NCBI GenBank assembly: GCA_032595685.2
Contig: CP159373.1
Location: forward strand, 4,689,821-4,753,820
DNA: 64,000 nt
Reading direction: 5' to 3'
Source: Candidatus Electrothrix aestuarii
GTDB taxonomy: Bacteria; Desulfobacterota; Desulfobulbia; Desulfobulbales; Desulfobulbaceae
Shown: one piece after another, positions 17,187 to 26,564 of the stretch
How positions within the stretch are numbered: position 1 is the first letter of the stretch
Layout: every line of letters starts with the position of its first letter
Notes under the pieces: model-generated
Databases searched by the model: none
Told to the model about the DNA's origin: nothing
What the model saw: the letters and a program-made list of their open reading frames with translations, nothing else
Translations under genes and position numbers: made by a program

Positions 17187-17486
17187 ATGAGTAATAAAAT
17201 ACAGATAGAAGTAAGTCAGGAAGAAAAACAGATTGATCTTTCAGCATTTGCGGAAAAATGGCCGTCTGCCTTTGTGGAGCGTTCCAAACTCTCCGAGTTT
17301 TCGGGCGGTGTGCTGAACGGTCGGACTATGGCGAACCTTGATTCTAAAGGAACCGGAATCAAGGGAAGGGTCAAGATTGGAGATCGAAAAGTAATATACC
17401 CTGTCCATGAGGTTATTTCATGGCTTGAAGCGAGGGCAAGTTTGCCAAAGAAAAGCAAATGCGGACAGGATGGGGAAAGAACATGA
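17187..17486 (+). CDS. Small DNA-binding-type protein (excisionase/AlpA-like candidate)
   Basis: A 99-residue protein starting MSNKIQIEVSQEEKQIDLSA. The segment RSKLSEFSGGVLNGRTMANL, then DSKGTGIKGRVKIGDRKVIY and PVHEVISWLEARA, has the shape of a winged-helix excisionase/AlpA domain: a helix-turn-helix choosing a target, a beta wing, and a terminal V-x-x-WLE helix. It lies between integrase and Prim-Pol, where satellites keep their regulator. The assignment is by layout and pattern; no exact family is recognised. Confidence 0.55.
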   Translation: MSNKIQIEVSQEEKQIDLSAFAEKWPSAFVERSKLSEFSGGVLNGRTMANLDSKGTGIKGRVKIGDRKVIYPVHEVISWLEARASLPKKSKCGQDGERT

Positions 17487-17498
17487 GGGCAAAAGAAA

Positions 17499-17529
17499 AG
17501 CCGCGTAATCCTGGGCAGGATCAGCGGCT
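17499..17529 (-). terminator. Strong hairpin, terminator-like on the minus strand
   Basis: AGCCGC-GTA-ATCCTG-GG-CAGGAT-CA-GCGGCT. On the minus strand a TTTTCTTTT tract follows. There is no annotated leftward gene for it to serve, so it may instead act in the mRNA between the small regulator and Prim-Pol. Confidence 0.45.
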
Positions 17530-17736
17530 AAAACTGAGATATAACCGAGCAAGGTTAAACAAACACATTATACCCCTATTCAGACGAAGTATCAACAGGA
17601 AAGCGCGTTCCGAGGCTGAGAGCCTGCCAGCAAGACAGCCCCGAAACGCTCACCCTATCTCTTTACTGAATCAGGTTACTCTCTGTTTATTCGTCTTTGC
17701 CCGTCTTGTCAAAGGTAACTCTTCCGGGGGTGCGCT

Positions 17737-18633
17737 ATGGACTTGAAGAAACAGGCCGCACAGCTCCTGCAAATGGGCTATGAGCCCATACCGATTAAGC
17801 CGAACGAAAAGTACCCAACCGTCAAGAACTGGCAGAATGCCGACTGTGCGCAGTTAGTTGAAAGCTGGCCCAAAGATTACGGAATAGGGCTACGGACAGG
17901 ACAAAAGGTCACGGCCATTGATATTGATGTCTATCATAAGGGTTTGGTTGACTGGGCAGTCAATCAGTTTCGTTCTCTTGTGGACGGGTCTTTATTGTGC
18001 AGAGTCGGCCAGCCGCCCAAGACCTTGATTCCGGTTTCCTGTGAGGGTGTCGAGAAAAAGTTCACATCCAATAAATGGGTGGATCAAAACGGCACAATCA
18101 ATCAGATAGAGATACTGAGCCACGGGCAACAGTTTGTTGCCTTCGGTATCCATCCCGGCACCGGGAAACCGTATGAATGGGACGGCGACCTGTTGGCCCA
18201 TTCTTTGCCGACTATACGACGCAGTGACCTTGAGACAGTGTTTCAGGGGTTCGACAATCAAGCCGCTGAAAAGGGCTGGCATAACCTCACACAGGCAGCG
18301 GAAACGGCAAAGGAGGTGACGGCCACCCGGTCACGGAAGAACAGCTCAGGAGATGCGCCGGGCGATGTATACAACCGCTCTGTGCCCCTGGAAACCGTGC
18401 TGGAGCATTGCGACTGGACACATTGCCAGGGCAATTACTGGACACGTCCGGGCAAAAGCAAGGGCATATCAGGGGCTGTTCATGGTGGTGTGCTGTACTG
18501 CTTCACAAGCTCCACCTGTCTGGATGCGGAGCAATGCCATGATGCCTTTGAAATACTGTCCCGCTATGAGTTCAGCGGTGATAAATCAGCCTGTTCTCTG
18601 GCTCTGCGGCAGGAAATGGAGAAGGTGTGTTGA
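17737..18633 (+). CDS. Bifunctional primase-polymerase (Prim-Pol) domain protein
   Basis: A 298-residue protein with an N-terminal Prim-Pol-type domain: LLQMGYEPIPIKPNEKYPTV, KNWQNA, WPKDYGIGLRTGQKVTAIDI followed by DV (metal-binding DxD), and GEQ-like later SHGQQFVAFGIHPGTGKPYE (histidine motif), as in PF09250-type primases of plasmids and satellites. The C-terminal part (TVLEHCDWTHCQGNYWTRPG, AVHGGVLYCFTSSTCLD) resembles the zinc-associated DNA-binding tail found after such domains. It would prime replication of the excised element. Its stop overlaps the helicase start as TGATG. Confidence 0.8.
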   Translation: MDLKKQAAQLLQMGYEPIPIKPNEKYPTVKNWQNADCAQLVESWPKDYGIGLRTGQKVTAIDIDVYHKGLVDWAVNQFRSLVDGSLLCRVGQPPKTLIPVSCEGVEKKFTSNKWVDQNGTINQIEILSHGQQFVAFGIHPGTGKPYEWDGDLLAHSLPTIRRSDLETVFQGFDNQAAEKGWHNLTQAAETAKEVTATRSRKNSSGDAPGDVYNRSVPLETVLEHCDWTHCQGNYWTRPGKSKGISGAVHGGVLYCFTSSTCLDAEQCHDAFEILSRYEFSGDKSACSLALRQEMEKVC

Positions 18634-19796
18634 TGCTGCCCGGAACTGATACAAAAGCCTTTAAAGATGAGGCACGGAAGGCAAAGAGAGGGGAGCGGAC
18701 AAAGGGGCGCAGTAGCGAAAAGAAGGCCGAAAAGAGCGGCGGAATTCTGGACGCGCTGCAATCGGCTGTATCCATTACACCCCGTGAAATAAAGTGGTTA
18801 TGGGAACCCATGCTTGCTGTCGGAAAATTTCATCTGCTTGCGGCCAGAGGCGGTTCAGGGAAAACGAGCATAGCCTGTGACCTTGCCGCAAGGGTGACCA
18901 CGGGAGGACTTTTCCCCATGTCGAAAACAGAAAGGTTTCCACCGGGGGCCGTGCTTTTCGTCACCACGGAAGATGACCCGGAAGATACCCTATTGCCCCG
19001 GTTTTTGGCAGCGGGTGGAGATCGGGAAAAGTTGAGCTTTCTTACAAGTTCTGCTCATCACCTTGACCTGAACGCAAGGCCCGAAGAACTGAAAACATTA
19101 GTCAGCAGTATTCCCGGCCTTTCTCTGATTGTTCTTGACCCGGTAACCAGCATGACCGGCGACGCGAACACCCACATTGACAGCAACGTCAAAAGGCTTG
19201 CCGGGGTGCTGGCTGGCATAGCCATGAACAGCGGTCTTGCGATTCTGGGCATTATTCATTTCCGCAAAGGTGACCCCACAGCACAGGGACAGAACCTTGT
19301 TGATATGGTGACCGGTTCCGCAGGATGGGTGAACAGCGCACGGATAGCCCTTGCCTGCTCTGTTGACGACAAGAGCGAAAGAGGATATTTCGGTGTTATC
19401 AAATCCAATATAGGGCCGAAGGATTACACCCTTGAATACAGAACAACGGTCAAGAATGGCGTGGTGTGCGTTGAATACCTGGACATGCAGCAGAACAGCA
19501 TTGAACGGATTTTTCGGCAGGATGCGGCGCGGGAGAATAAGACCGTGAAAGAGGAAAAGCTGAACCGGGCGGCTAACCGTTACGGCGAGTTTTTCACAGA
19601 GCACGGTCTTGAACCAGTGCTACAGAACGATGTGCGGAAATACGTTAAAGAGATGCTGGGCGAGCGGATAACCGACAGCGAGCTGAGAGAGGTTGAACGG
19701 CAGCACGGATATACAAGCAAAGCGAGAGGCAAAGGGGGCAAATGGCTTATGCACCCTCCGGGCTGCAAGTGTGAAAAATGCTCTTCTAAGGTATAA
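18633..19796 (+). CDS. RepA/RecA-like replicative helicase ATPase
   Basis: A 387-residue ATPase of the AAA_25/RepA type. Walker A: LAARGGSGKTSIACDLAARV; Walker B: LSLIVLDPVTSM; plus the sensor region ILGIIHFRKG. It is preceded by a Lys/Arg-rich N-terminus and followed by a C-terminal winged-helix-like segment ending in a CKCEKC cluster (PPGCKCEKCSSKV). The start at 18633 is chosen because of the TGATG coupling; GTG 18627 is possible. Together with Prim-Pol it forms a self-contained replication module. A cluster of CTTAAC motifs, probable origin, follows directly. Confidence 0.82.
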   Translation: MLPGTDTKAFKDEARKAKRGERTKGRSSEKKAEKSGGILDALQSAVSITPREIKWLWEPMLAVGKFHLLAARGGSGKTSIACDLAARVTTGGLFPMSKTERFPPGAVLFVTTEDDPEDTLLPRFLAAGGDREKLSFLTSSAHHLDLNARPEELKTLVSSIPGLSLIVLDPVTSMTGDANTHIDSNVKRLAGVLAGIAMNSGLAILGIIHFRKGDPTAQGQNLVDMVTGSAGWVNSARIALACSVDDKSERGYFGVIKSNIGPKDYTLEYRTTVKNGVVCVEYLDMQQNSIERIFRQDAARENKTVKEEKLNRAANRYGEFFTEHGLEPVLQNDVRKYVKEMLGERITDSELREVERQHGYTSKARGKGGKWLMHPPGCKCEKCSSKV

Positions 19797-20215
19797 ACAC
19801 CCTGTAAAACTTAACACTTGTTTTGTAGCGGATAAACGGCAAGATAAAACCCGTTAAGTCTTAACCCCCCTCTTGATTCTAAATAAGGAAATCAAGTCTT
19901 GCTGAACAGGGGGTAAAAACTTAACGCTCTATATCTAACTAATATTATATTATTATTTAAGTGTTAAGTAGAGGAGGGTCTATTTGTCTTAGGAAGCTGT
20001 TTTTCAGAACGTGAGCCGATAAAACGACAGTGGGCTATTCCTTGCCTACAGTCGGCATATTTCAGGCGGGTAATGATACTTTTCAGCGATTTTCAGGCAA
20101 TCAGGCAGCAAAGAACAGCAACAGTATGACATTTTCACGGCAGGGAAAGGCATTATGCGGAATCGGTCAGGTAACGGAAAAAACAATTTTCGGACACGGT
20201 GCAGGGGGTGCAGCG
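19797..20215. other. Candidate replication origin with iteron-like motifs
   Basis: Non-coding. ACTTAACACTT (19809-19819) is matched exactly in reverse by AAGTGTTAAGT (19959-19969). Further GTTAAG/CTTAAC words occur at 19853, 19860 and 19920. Between lie CTTGATT/AATCAAG and CCCCCC/GGGGG inverted arms and an AT-only run (about 19938-19960). A location straight after the rep genes fits an origin. Confidence 0.55.
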
Positions 20216-20770
20216 ATGACAAAGACAAAGGCGGGCAGACCGACAGAATATGATCCTAAGTTCAACAGGCTTGTTGAAGGCATGTTCAGGGGTGGCGCAA
20301 CCGATAACGAGGTGATAGAGGCTCTGAGCGTGGCCCGCTCAACCTTCTATCTGTGGAAGAACGAACACCCGGCATTTGCCAAGGCAATACGCAGGGGGAA
20401 AGATTATTTCGATACCGGCAGAGTTGAATCAGCCCTGCTTCAGGCTGCGCTTGGCTCGGAGTGGAAGGAAACAGCGGTCACCGAAGAAGACGGCCAAGAG
20501 GTGCGCAAAGTGACGAAAAACAAGGTGATACCGGCGAATGTGGCGGCGGCTAAATACTGGTTGAACAACCGGAACCCAGAACGCTGGCAAGATAGCCCGG
20601 AGCCTTTGGATAATGACCGTGCAGGAGTAGAAATGTTTGCCGAGATGATACGGGAGATGCGACAAGAAAAAGGTCGAGAAATCAGCGACAAGTGCATGAA
20701 GGGTATTGAAGACGCACCGAATCCGCAGGCCGCTTTTGTTCGGGCGGCTGTGGACATTCAGCCGGGATGA
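20216..20770 (+). CDS. Terminase small subunit-like protein (TerS)
   Basis: A 184-residue protein. N-terminal helix-turn-helix: KAGRPTEYDPKFNRLVEGMF, then RGGATDNEVIEALSVARSTF, YLWKNEHPAFAKAI, the layout of phage small terminases that recognise the packaging site. The middle (VTEEDGQEVRKVTKNKVIPA, NVAAAKYWLNNRNPERW) matches the usual oligomerisation and linker region in which NPERW precedes the C-terminal large-subunit contact. The start at 20216 has GGGGG upstream; the frame open from 20030 is rejected. In satellites TerS redirects helper-phage packaging; no large subunit is present, which supports that reading. Confidence 0.75.
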   Translation: MTKTKAGRPTEYDPKFNRLVEGMFRGGATDNEVIEALSVARSTFYLWKNEHPAFAKAIRRGKDYFDTGRVESALLQAALGSEWKETAVTEEDGQEVRKVTKNKVIPANVAAAKYWLNNRNPERWQDSPEPLDNDRAGVEMFAEMIREMRQEKGREISDKCMKGIEDAPNPQAAFVRAAVDIQPG

Positions 20771-20786
20771 GAGACGTTCGGAGACA

Positions 20787-21002
20787 ATGACAGGTGAAGC
20801 GATGAAATCAACAAAGAAGCCGGGCAGGCCCACGGAATACGACCCGGCCCGAAATGCGATGGTGAAACAGCTTTACGCTTTGGGTGCGGTTGATGATGAG
20901 GCCATTAAAGCTTTGGGCGTGGCTTTGTCGGGTTGCAACGAAGGAGGAAGAGCACGGAAAAGTGTTGCCCACTGGCCGGAAACAATTTATTCTGCGGGCT
21001 GA
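20787..21002 (+). pseudogene. Truncated second TerS-like N-terminus
   Basis: A 71-codon ORF. KSTKKPGRPTEYDPARNAMV, KQLYALGAVDDEAIKALGVA parallels the TerS N-terminus residue for residue (GRPTEYDP; ATDNEVIEALSVA), then breaks into an unrelated tail (LSGCNEGGRARKSVAHWPET). It begins 17 bases after the first TerS stop. It could be a remnant of a tandem duplication, or a short DNA-binding protein that competes with TerS. Confidence 0.6.
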
Positions 21003-21051
21003 ACCTTCACGCATACTCTGAGTGCTCTATTTTATCGTAAAAAAGGATCAA

Positions 21052-21381
21052 ATGAAAATTTTTCGAGCAACCCTCAATAAAGATGTTCTTGAAAAAATAC
21101 CTGATGATGAAAAGACGCTTCTCTTTGGATTTGCTCACTTCGCAAATGAAATAACATTTCTTTTTCGATCCATCCAATGGAGTTCGGATTATACATCAAG
21201 CAATGAAGCCGTTCGGTCCGCCCAAATGTCTTTGTCCTTTTTTTATACAAAGCTCCTTGCGGGAAAACTGTACGAAGGGTGGAAGGTGCTTGATAAAAAG
21301 TTTCATAATAACGAAGAAGTATCAAAGCTGTTTAACAAAAAAGGCTCGAAGGGAGGGAAACAAGCTCGATCACAAAGAACA
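21052..21381 (+). pseudogene. Hypothetical protein interrupted by the IS91-type element
   Basis: The ATG at 21052 has AAAAGGATCA in front. About 110 codons (MKIFRATLNKDVLEKIPDDE, KTLLFGFAHFANEITFLFRS, ... KFHNNEEVSKLFNKKGSKGG) read as a normal soluble helical protein. At the GAAC at 21378-21381 the sequence enters the IS; the frame drifts on to 21549 as antisense of the transposase. No 3' half is found on the far side, so it is truncated. Family not recognised. Confidence 0.5.
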
Positions 21382-22690
21382 AAACGCCCTACGGGCGGAT
21401 TAAAACGGAAGCAATTGCGGTATCCACTTAACCTGCCGACCCGAAGAGTTTCTCTTGTTGCATTCTTGTTTACTCTTGCTTTCCACAAAAGGTCCGTCTC
21501 TGCTCAGATCAAAGATATCTCCATAGTCAGGATGCCAAATCCGCCATAAAAACATTTTTTCTTTACAGTTTGGACATGTTAACGGATCTTTCCCGAAACT
21601 CTGTACTAGACGCTCTCTCCAGCTCAATGACCTTGAATCACTTTTCATGAATTCAAAAGTCTTCTGGATAAAACGTTTACAGTCCATCAAAATCTCTATC
21701 GCGATTGTTTTTGTACGTCGAGAATATAACCCATAATGGCGGACCATCTTGAATCCCTTTAGCGGGATATGGTCAATTAATCGTTGTATGAACTCTTTGG
21801 CTGGAATCGCTTCGGTAACTTTAACTTCTGTTTTATGATCAATATACCAAAATGTTACTTCCTCACCATCGTAATTCGTTATCTTGTGCTCTGCCAATGC
21901 TGGACGAGCCATATAGCGACCAATATATCGAGCTGCATGTCTTGCTGATGTCATCTTGCTTTTACCATTTACATAAAAACCATTACGTTGGCTTTTAAAC
22001 AGGTAATCTATGAATCTTACATTTTCTTTTGTTTGCGGCAAGCTAGCCTTTATTTCAGTCAGCAAATAATATTGCCATTTTTTTCTAAGCAGACCATATG
22101 GCAAAAATGGAATATCAACCCACTGATTGGAAGATGTTAATCCTCCTTCTGTCATTAACATATGGACATGCGGATTAAACTTAAGATCTCTTCCAAACGT
22201 ATGGACAACTAATAGAATTCCCGGAACAGCATCAACTCCTTTACTTTGAAGTACTTCCACAGCCGCTTTTGAAGCACAATCCATCATAATCTTGATCAGC
22301 ATACGATCACTAAAAATTATCTTTCGGAGTTCTTGTGGAATGGTAAACACTAAATGTCGATGAACTACGTCGAATATACTTTTCACTGTCTTTTCAACCC
22401 ATTCATCGACGTATCGCTTACCGCAAGACGTACAGAATCGACACTTACAGGTGAACCCTACTCTCTTTTTTCAAAACAATTCGGACAAATATACTCGACA
22501 TAGCCATTGGTAGACTCTCCACAGTTGATCATTTTTTCTACATTTTCAACGATTGACTCCCAGTGAAGGCTTGAGTACCTGCTTGCCAATTCAACGCAGA
22601 CTACATACCAAAAATCACGAAAGATTAATTTTATCAGCTTATTTTTCATTAAGCTAATACTCTATTCGCAATTACAACATGTTGAAAGGA
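21382..22690 (-). mobile_element. IS91-family element
   Basis: An HUH (Y2) transposase gene lies next to a CGCCC-TAC-GGGCG hairpin (21387-21399). Read on the minus strand, the transposase 3' end, the hairpin, then GTTC at the junction is the oriIS layout and target tetranucleotide of IS91-type rolling-circle elements. No inverted terminal repeats or target duplication are seen, as expected. The right end is approximate. Confidence 0.7.
21400..22649 (-). pseudogene. IS91-family Y2 transposase, frameshifted
   Basis: The N-terminal part (22649-22458: MKNKLIKLIFRDFWYVVCVE ... YICPNCFEKRE) and the rest (from about 22470 to 21400) are in different frames. The break is at a GAGA repeat near 22460: removing GA joins CFEKR to VGFTCKCRFCTSCGKRYVDE, restoring the zinc-finger. 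The main part has the HUH motif NPHVHMLMTEGG and the two-tyrosine motif ARYIGRYMARPAL, and ends after a second CPNC finger. Without frame repair the enzyme is inactive. Confidence 0.75.
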
Positions 22691-23316
22691 AAATTTTATA
22701 ATTTCCTATACAATCAGGAAAAATAATGTAATGACGGGGCAAAAAAAAACTCATATCTGCACAAATTGCTACGAAGTCAATAAACCGATAAAGATAATCG
22801 GCGGCAGCGGCATGATTGAGCTTGTTCTTTTTCTCACCGTGCTGTTTTCATTATTACTCCTTCCTTTGCTGATTATAACCCTACCCGTTTTTCTCATTTA
22901 TAATCATAATAGACACCGGGGCGGCAAGAGAAAAGAATGTTGCCCTATATGCAAGACACAGACAATGGTACCGATTGACAGCCGAAGAGGGCAGATGTTG
23001 CTTGCTGAACAGGACAGATTTTCTCAGCAAGTTAAATCAGCCCCCGCAAAACAACAGTCAAGCAAGGTGGTAATAAATAGCGGGGAACTGATAACTGAAA
23101 TCGCAGGCGGTGCAAATCTTGTTGAAGGAAAACAAACCTGGGAACATGCGGAAGAAAAAAAGCATGACATTGAGTGGATGAAAAAATGCTGTGACGCTGA
23201 ACTGAGAACGATGGAAAAAACAGGTCTTGCACCTGCTCCGTACTATTTTGAGCGTGTAGCTATTCTTTCGAGAAAAGAAAAGAATTATCAACAGGAGATT
23301 GATTATTGCGAACTTT

Positions 23317-23322
23317 ATATAA
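23317..23322. repeat. Target-site duplication ATATAA, left copy
   Basis: Matches 24689-24694 on the other side of the IS4-type element. Confidence 0.8.
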
Positions 23323-24688
23323 CAATGGTTCGGTAAATTTTGCTTCAGATTATGCAAGTGCTGCCGCTGTATTCAACAGATCTTCATAATCGAAGTCGAA
23401 TTTATCTGAAACCAGCTCAATATCCAGTTTGGATAAAATTCGGTCAAGAAATAATTTTGCGGAATAATAGTCAGTTATATCTCTCATTGAGAAAGGAGTT
23501 CCCTGGTTTTCAACACTGTCATAAAAATTGGCTTTAGCGATTGAAACGGCGGTTAGTGAAGAGTTGAAGTGAAAATACAGTTTGTTTTCACTTCTTGCCT
23601 GACAATGCGTGAGGCCGGTATATTGTTTCGCATCCCGAAAGAGAAACTCTATCTGAAATCGAGCCTTGTAATACTTGTAAATCAAGAATCCGTCCAGATT
23701 CAAATCGGTAGAGAAAAGAATAGCATAACTGTCGGAGCATTTCTTGTAGATATAGGCGATACGAACATTGCACTTCAGCAGCACGCTATTGACGACAGCA
23801 GTATATATAATGATTTCATCATCTTCATAACAGGTGTCGAAACGGTACGTCTCGAGTTTTTTCCATCGGATTTTTCCGTCATATTGCCTCGGTCGCCCCG
23901 GTCCCGGCATTCTTGGCCCTGTATACAAATAGCGCATATTCGCATTTTTGGGAAATTTACTGACAAGATGCAACCCGGTATTTTCAGTTATGCCATCGAC
24001 AAACTTTTTCTTTGCCGCAGCACCGTCGTAAACAAAATAGTCAGCGATTTTATCAAGTTCTGGGGCACGGTTGATCACTTGATTAACATAAAAATCAATT
24101 CGGCTTTCATTATCTGGGAGAGTTCCCGGAGTTTGCTCACATTCAAGATGAAAGGCTGTATTCGCTTTAAGGTCGATAACCGCAAGAGAGCTTATTTCAA
24201 GTCCAGGCAACGACTTGGAAGCGCATCCACTCCAGAACTTGGCAACATGTGGAGTTTTTATTCCTGCCTTCGGGATGAAGGAGCAGTCTCCGGCAAGAAT
24301 TCTGTGAGGAGAACAGAACCTCTCCACAAGTTGCTTGTTAAAATTGAAAAAATCAAATTCTTTCTCAAAATGACTCCGGTATGTTTTCTCGGAGAAGCGA
24401 CCATGTCGGGCCATCGCAAGAAAATTGATACGGCCCGGCAGAGCGATGAAGAGAATAAAAATATGGATCAGGGCATTTTTTCTGACAGCTTTGATTCCCT
24501 CTATTTCGCTTAAAATACTTCTTATTTTTTGTTTCAACACTCTGTATGTCCAGTAATAATTTCAAGAAAGTCTCTGGACAACAGAGAGACAAGATAAAGA
24601 TAAGGTTGTTTTTATTCAAGCTTTTTTAGCCCTAAGAGGCTCTAAGTATCATTTGCCTCGCTGCTGAAAAAAAATTACCGAACCATTG
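23323..24688 (-). mobile_element. IS4-superfamily insertion sequence, complete
   Basis: 1366 bp. Terminal inverted repeats CAATGGTTCGGTAAATTTT (left) and AAAATTACCGAACCATTG (right, one base shorter). A 6-bp target duplication ATATAA flanks it. One transposase gene fills it. It interrupts the zinc-ribbon/TPR gene. Confidence 0.88.
23350..24540 (-). CDS. IS4-superfamily DDE transposase
   Basis: A 396-residue transposase with an intact frame. First acidic residue in RILAGDCSFIPKAG, second in YFVYDGAAAKKKF. The IS4 signature Y-x2-R-x3-E-x6-K is exact in YKARFQIEFLFRDAK and carries the third acidic residue. The N-terminus (MLKQKIRSILSEIEGIKAVR) is a helical DNA-binding region. It starts about 150 bases inside the right inverted repeat. 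Length and intact termini suggest an active or recently active copy. Confidence 0.85.
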   Translation of the reverse strand: MLKQKIRSILSEIEGIKAVRKNALIHIFILFIALPGRINFLAMARHGRFSEKTYRSHFEKEFDFFNFNKQLVERFCSPHRILAGDCSFIPKAGIKTPHVAKFWSGCASKSLPGLEISSLAVIDLKANTAFHLECEQTPGTLPDNESRIDFYVNQVINRAPELDKIADYFVYDGAAAKKKFVDGITENTGLHLVSKFPKNANMRYLYTGPRMPGPGRPRQYDGKIRWKKLETYRFDTCYEDDEIIIYTAVVNSVLLKCNVRIAYIYKKCSDSYAILFSTDLNLDGFLIYKYYKARFQIEFLFRDAKQYTGLTHCQARSENKLYFHFNSSLTAVSIAKANFYDSVENQGTPFSMRDITDYYSAKLFLDRILSKLDIELVSDKFDFDYEDLLNTAAALA

Positions 24689-24694
24689 ATATAA
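24689..24694. repeat. Target-site duplication ATATAA, right copy
   Basis: Pairs with 23317-23322; one copy must be removed to restore the interrupted frame. Confidence 0.8.
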
Positions 24695-24819
24695 ATACTG
24701 TTGAAAATTTTTACAAAAAAAGAGGAACTGAAGGCGTAGCAGATGTAAGGAACGGGCCAACGTATAAGGCACTTGTAAAGCGTCTTCCAAAGGCCAAGGA
24801 ATTACGGAATAAGCATACT

Positions 24820-24827
24820 CCGCAAGT
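24820..24827. repeat. Target-site duplication CCGCAAGT, left copy
   Basis: 8 bp, the size made by IS66-family transposition; identical to 26557-26564. Confidence 0.85.
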
Positions 24828-26556
24828 GTAACCGTTCAGACCCCTCTCATTTTTTACGCAGCAAGAGGCAGAGGAGGTACATCCAGCCCCTGACGCCGAG
24901 CCGTGATAACCTCGGCGAGATATTTCCACGGACAGGCGTTGCGCTTCCTACACGTATCAATCACGCTCGCAAGTATGGCAAACACATGACTACCTTGACC
25001 ATTACGGGTACCGTGGCTTAATTTGCGCGCAATAACCCAATGACGTAACGCTTGCTCCGCCTCATTATTGGTCAGGGGCCACGTCGGATTCGACAACACA
25101 TGAAAAATCGTGTCCCAGTCGTTGAGAAATTCTCTGGCCAGCTCGCGTGTTTTTTTATGCGTTGAATCCCGATATTTCATGCAGCATTGCTTAAATTCGG
25201 CCAGGAATTCTCTGTATATTGGCAAAAGATCCGTGGGTGGTCCTCGCGAGCCTTGTAAATTACATCCATCAACTCGGTGAGCACCTCGTAGGCCTCAGTG
25301 CCGAATGTGCGGGGATCATCGCTCAGGCTCTGTTTCAAGCCTTTTGTCTTGCGCAGTAAATGCGCCCAGCAGCGGAGCCTGTTGAGGAACTTACGATAGG
25401 CCTTGTAGCCGTCGCTCATCAGCAATCCCTGAAAGGTTTGGCCGAGCACATAATCAAGTACTTTTTGGCTGCGAAGGCCAATGATGTAAAAGGTGACTTT
25501 CAGCGAGGTAAAGACCCATAACCACTGTTTCTTGCCCCACTCCTTCCAGGATGTCTCATCCACGAACAGGATCAGTGATTCACGCACCTCCTCAAGAAAC
25601 TCCTCGCTAAGGGGAGAAACGGCGCGGCCAGCTTCATGGATACATTGATTGATCGTGCCGATGCTCAAATCCAATCGCAGCCAATCTTGCAAAAATTCCC
25701 GGATGCGGCGGCGGGAAAGGCGCATGCGCTTGGAGAGACACACGATCAGAGCGGTCAATTTTGGGCCGACCATGTGCCATTGGCTTATTTCAACCCCCCA
25801 GTCTTCGTTTTTTCGAGACGATGGGGCATAAGCCGATTGACATGACCACAGCCGCCGCAAGTCGTGTCTCCGTAGATATGCTTGGTGTTGATCACCTCTA
25901 TTCCCGGACCGGTGGCATCGCCCACCTCAATATCAACGACATAATGACCAGTGCGAGCGGTGAAGTCGCATGTTTCGTCCAGCTCAAGGTTACAAGCCGA
26001 GCAGGTGCCTGCTTTGTGAATGATGGTGTCGTGTACGGGAAGTTTTTCGTTCGACCATGCCCGGTGGCACCGGGTTGCTTGCCGGGTTTATTGCCCTTGG
26101 GGCGATCATCGGTATTTTCGGGGGAATCCTGCTGGTCGGACCTGTCCGCATTCTCATCATGCTCGGCGGACTCCTCGTCAGAATCGTCGAGTTCTATGTC
26201 CGTGGCTTCGACTTGCTCTTCATCCGGTTCCTCCTCGTCGGCTTGAGCGTCGGCATCAAACCGGCCCAGGGGAAATTTGAGCTGGGAGGCATGGAGCTGT
26301 TTTCGGAATTTTGACCCAGCCGTTCGTGAAGTTCTTTGAGGTCATCAAGTGCGAGCAGGCACAGCTCCTTTGCACTCTTACCGGGCAAGGAGTCAATAAA
26401 CTGCTTATCTATTTTTAGCAACTCTTCTCTGGATAGGTGCATGCGAACTCAGAGCGTAGATAGATCTCGTAAAAAACGTTGTGACTGTTAAACTATCGTG
26501 ATCCTCTTTTTTGTCCAGTTCTTTTTTTGTGTGGAATGAGGGGAGTGAACGGTTAC
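24828..26556 (-). mobile_element. IS66-family insertion sequence (tnpC-only type)
   Basis: 1729 bp. Ends GTAACCGTTCA...CCCCTC at the left and the mirror image at the right. An 8-bp duplication CCGCAAGT flanks it. It contains only the tnpC-type transposase in three frames, as in the shorter IS66 subgroup without tnpA/tnpB. It landed in the same gene as the IS4-type element. Confidence 0.88.
24854..26442 (-). pseudogene. IS66-family transposase, broken into three frames
   Basis: N-terminal piece 26442-26194 (MHLSREELLKIDKQFIDSLP ... ENSSMPPSSNFPW, leucine-zipper and PSS motif), central piece 25860-25177 (catalytic region with LILFVDETSWKEWGKKQWLW and LLMSDGYKAYRKFL), C-terminal piece 25225-24854 (PLTNNEAEQALRHWVIARKL, with the third acidic residue, and the C-terminal tail). 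The order is that of IS66 TnpC. At least two frame changes separate them, one in the Lys/Glu-rich and zinc-finger region near 25.9-26.2 kb and one near 25.2 kb. Inactive as read. Confidence 0.82.
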
Positions 26557-26564
26557 CCGCAAGT
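26557..26564. repeat. Target-site duplication CCGCAAGT, right copy
   Basis: Identical to 24820-24827. Confidence 0.85.

Noticed and set aside
17459-17746. 95-codon ORF between the small regulator and Prim-Pol
   Set aside because: Overlaps a strong hairpin, basic random-looking composition, and overlaps the Prim-Pol start; kept only as a non-coding link.
23569-24513. 314-codon plus-strand ORF
   Set aside because: Antisense to the intact IS4-type transposase.
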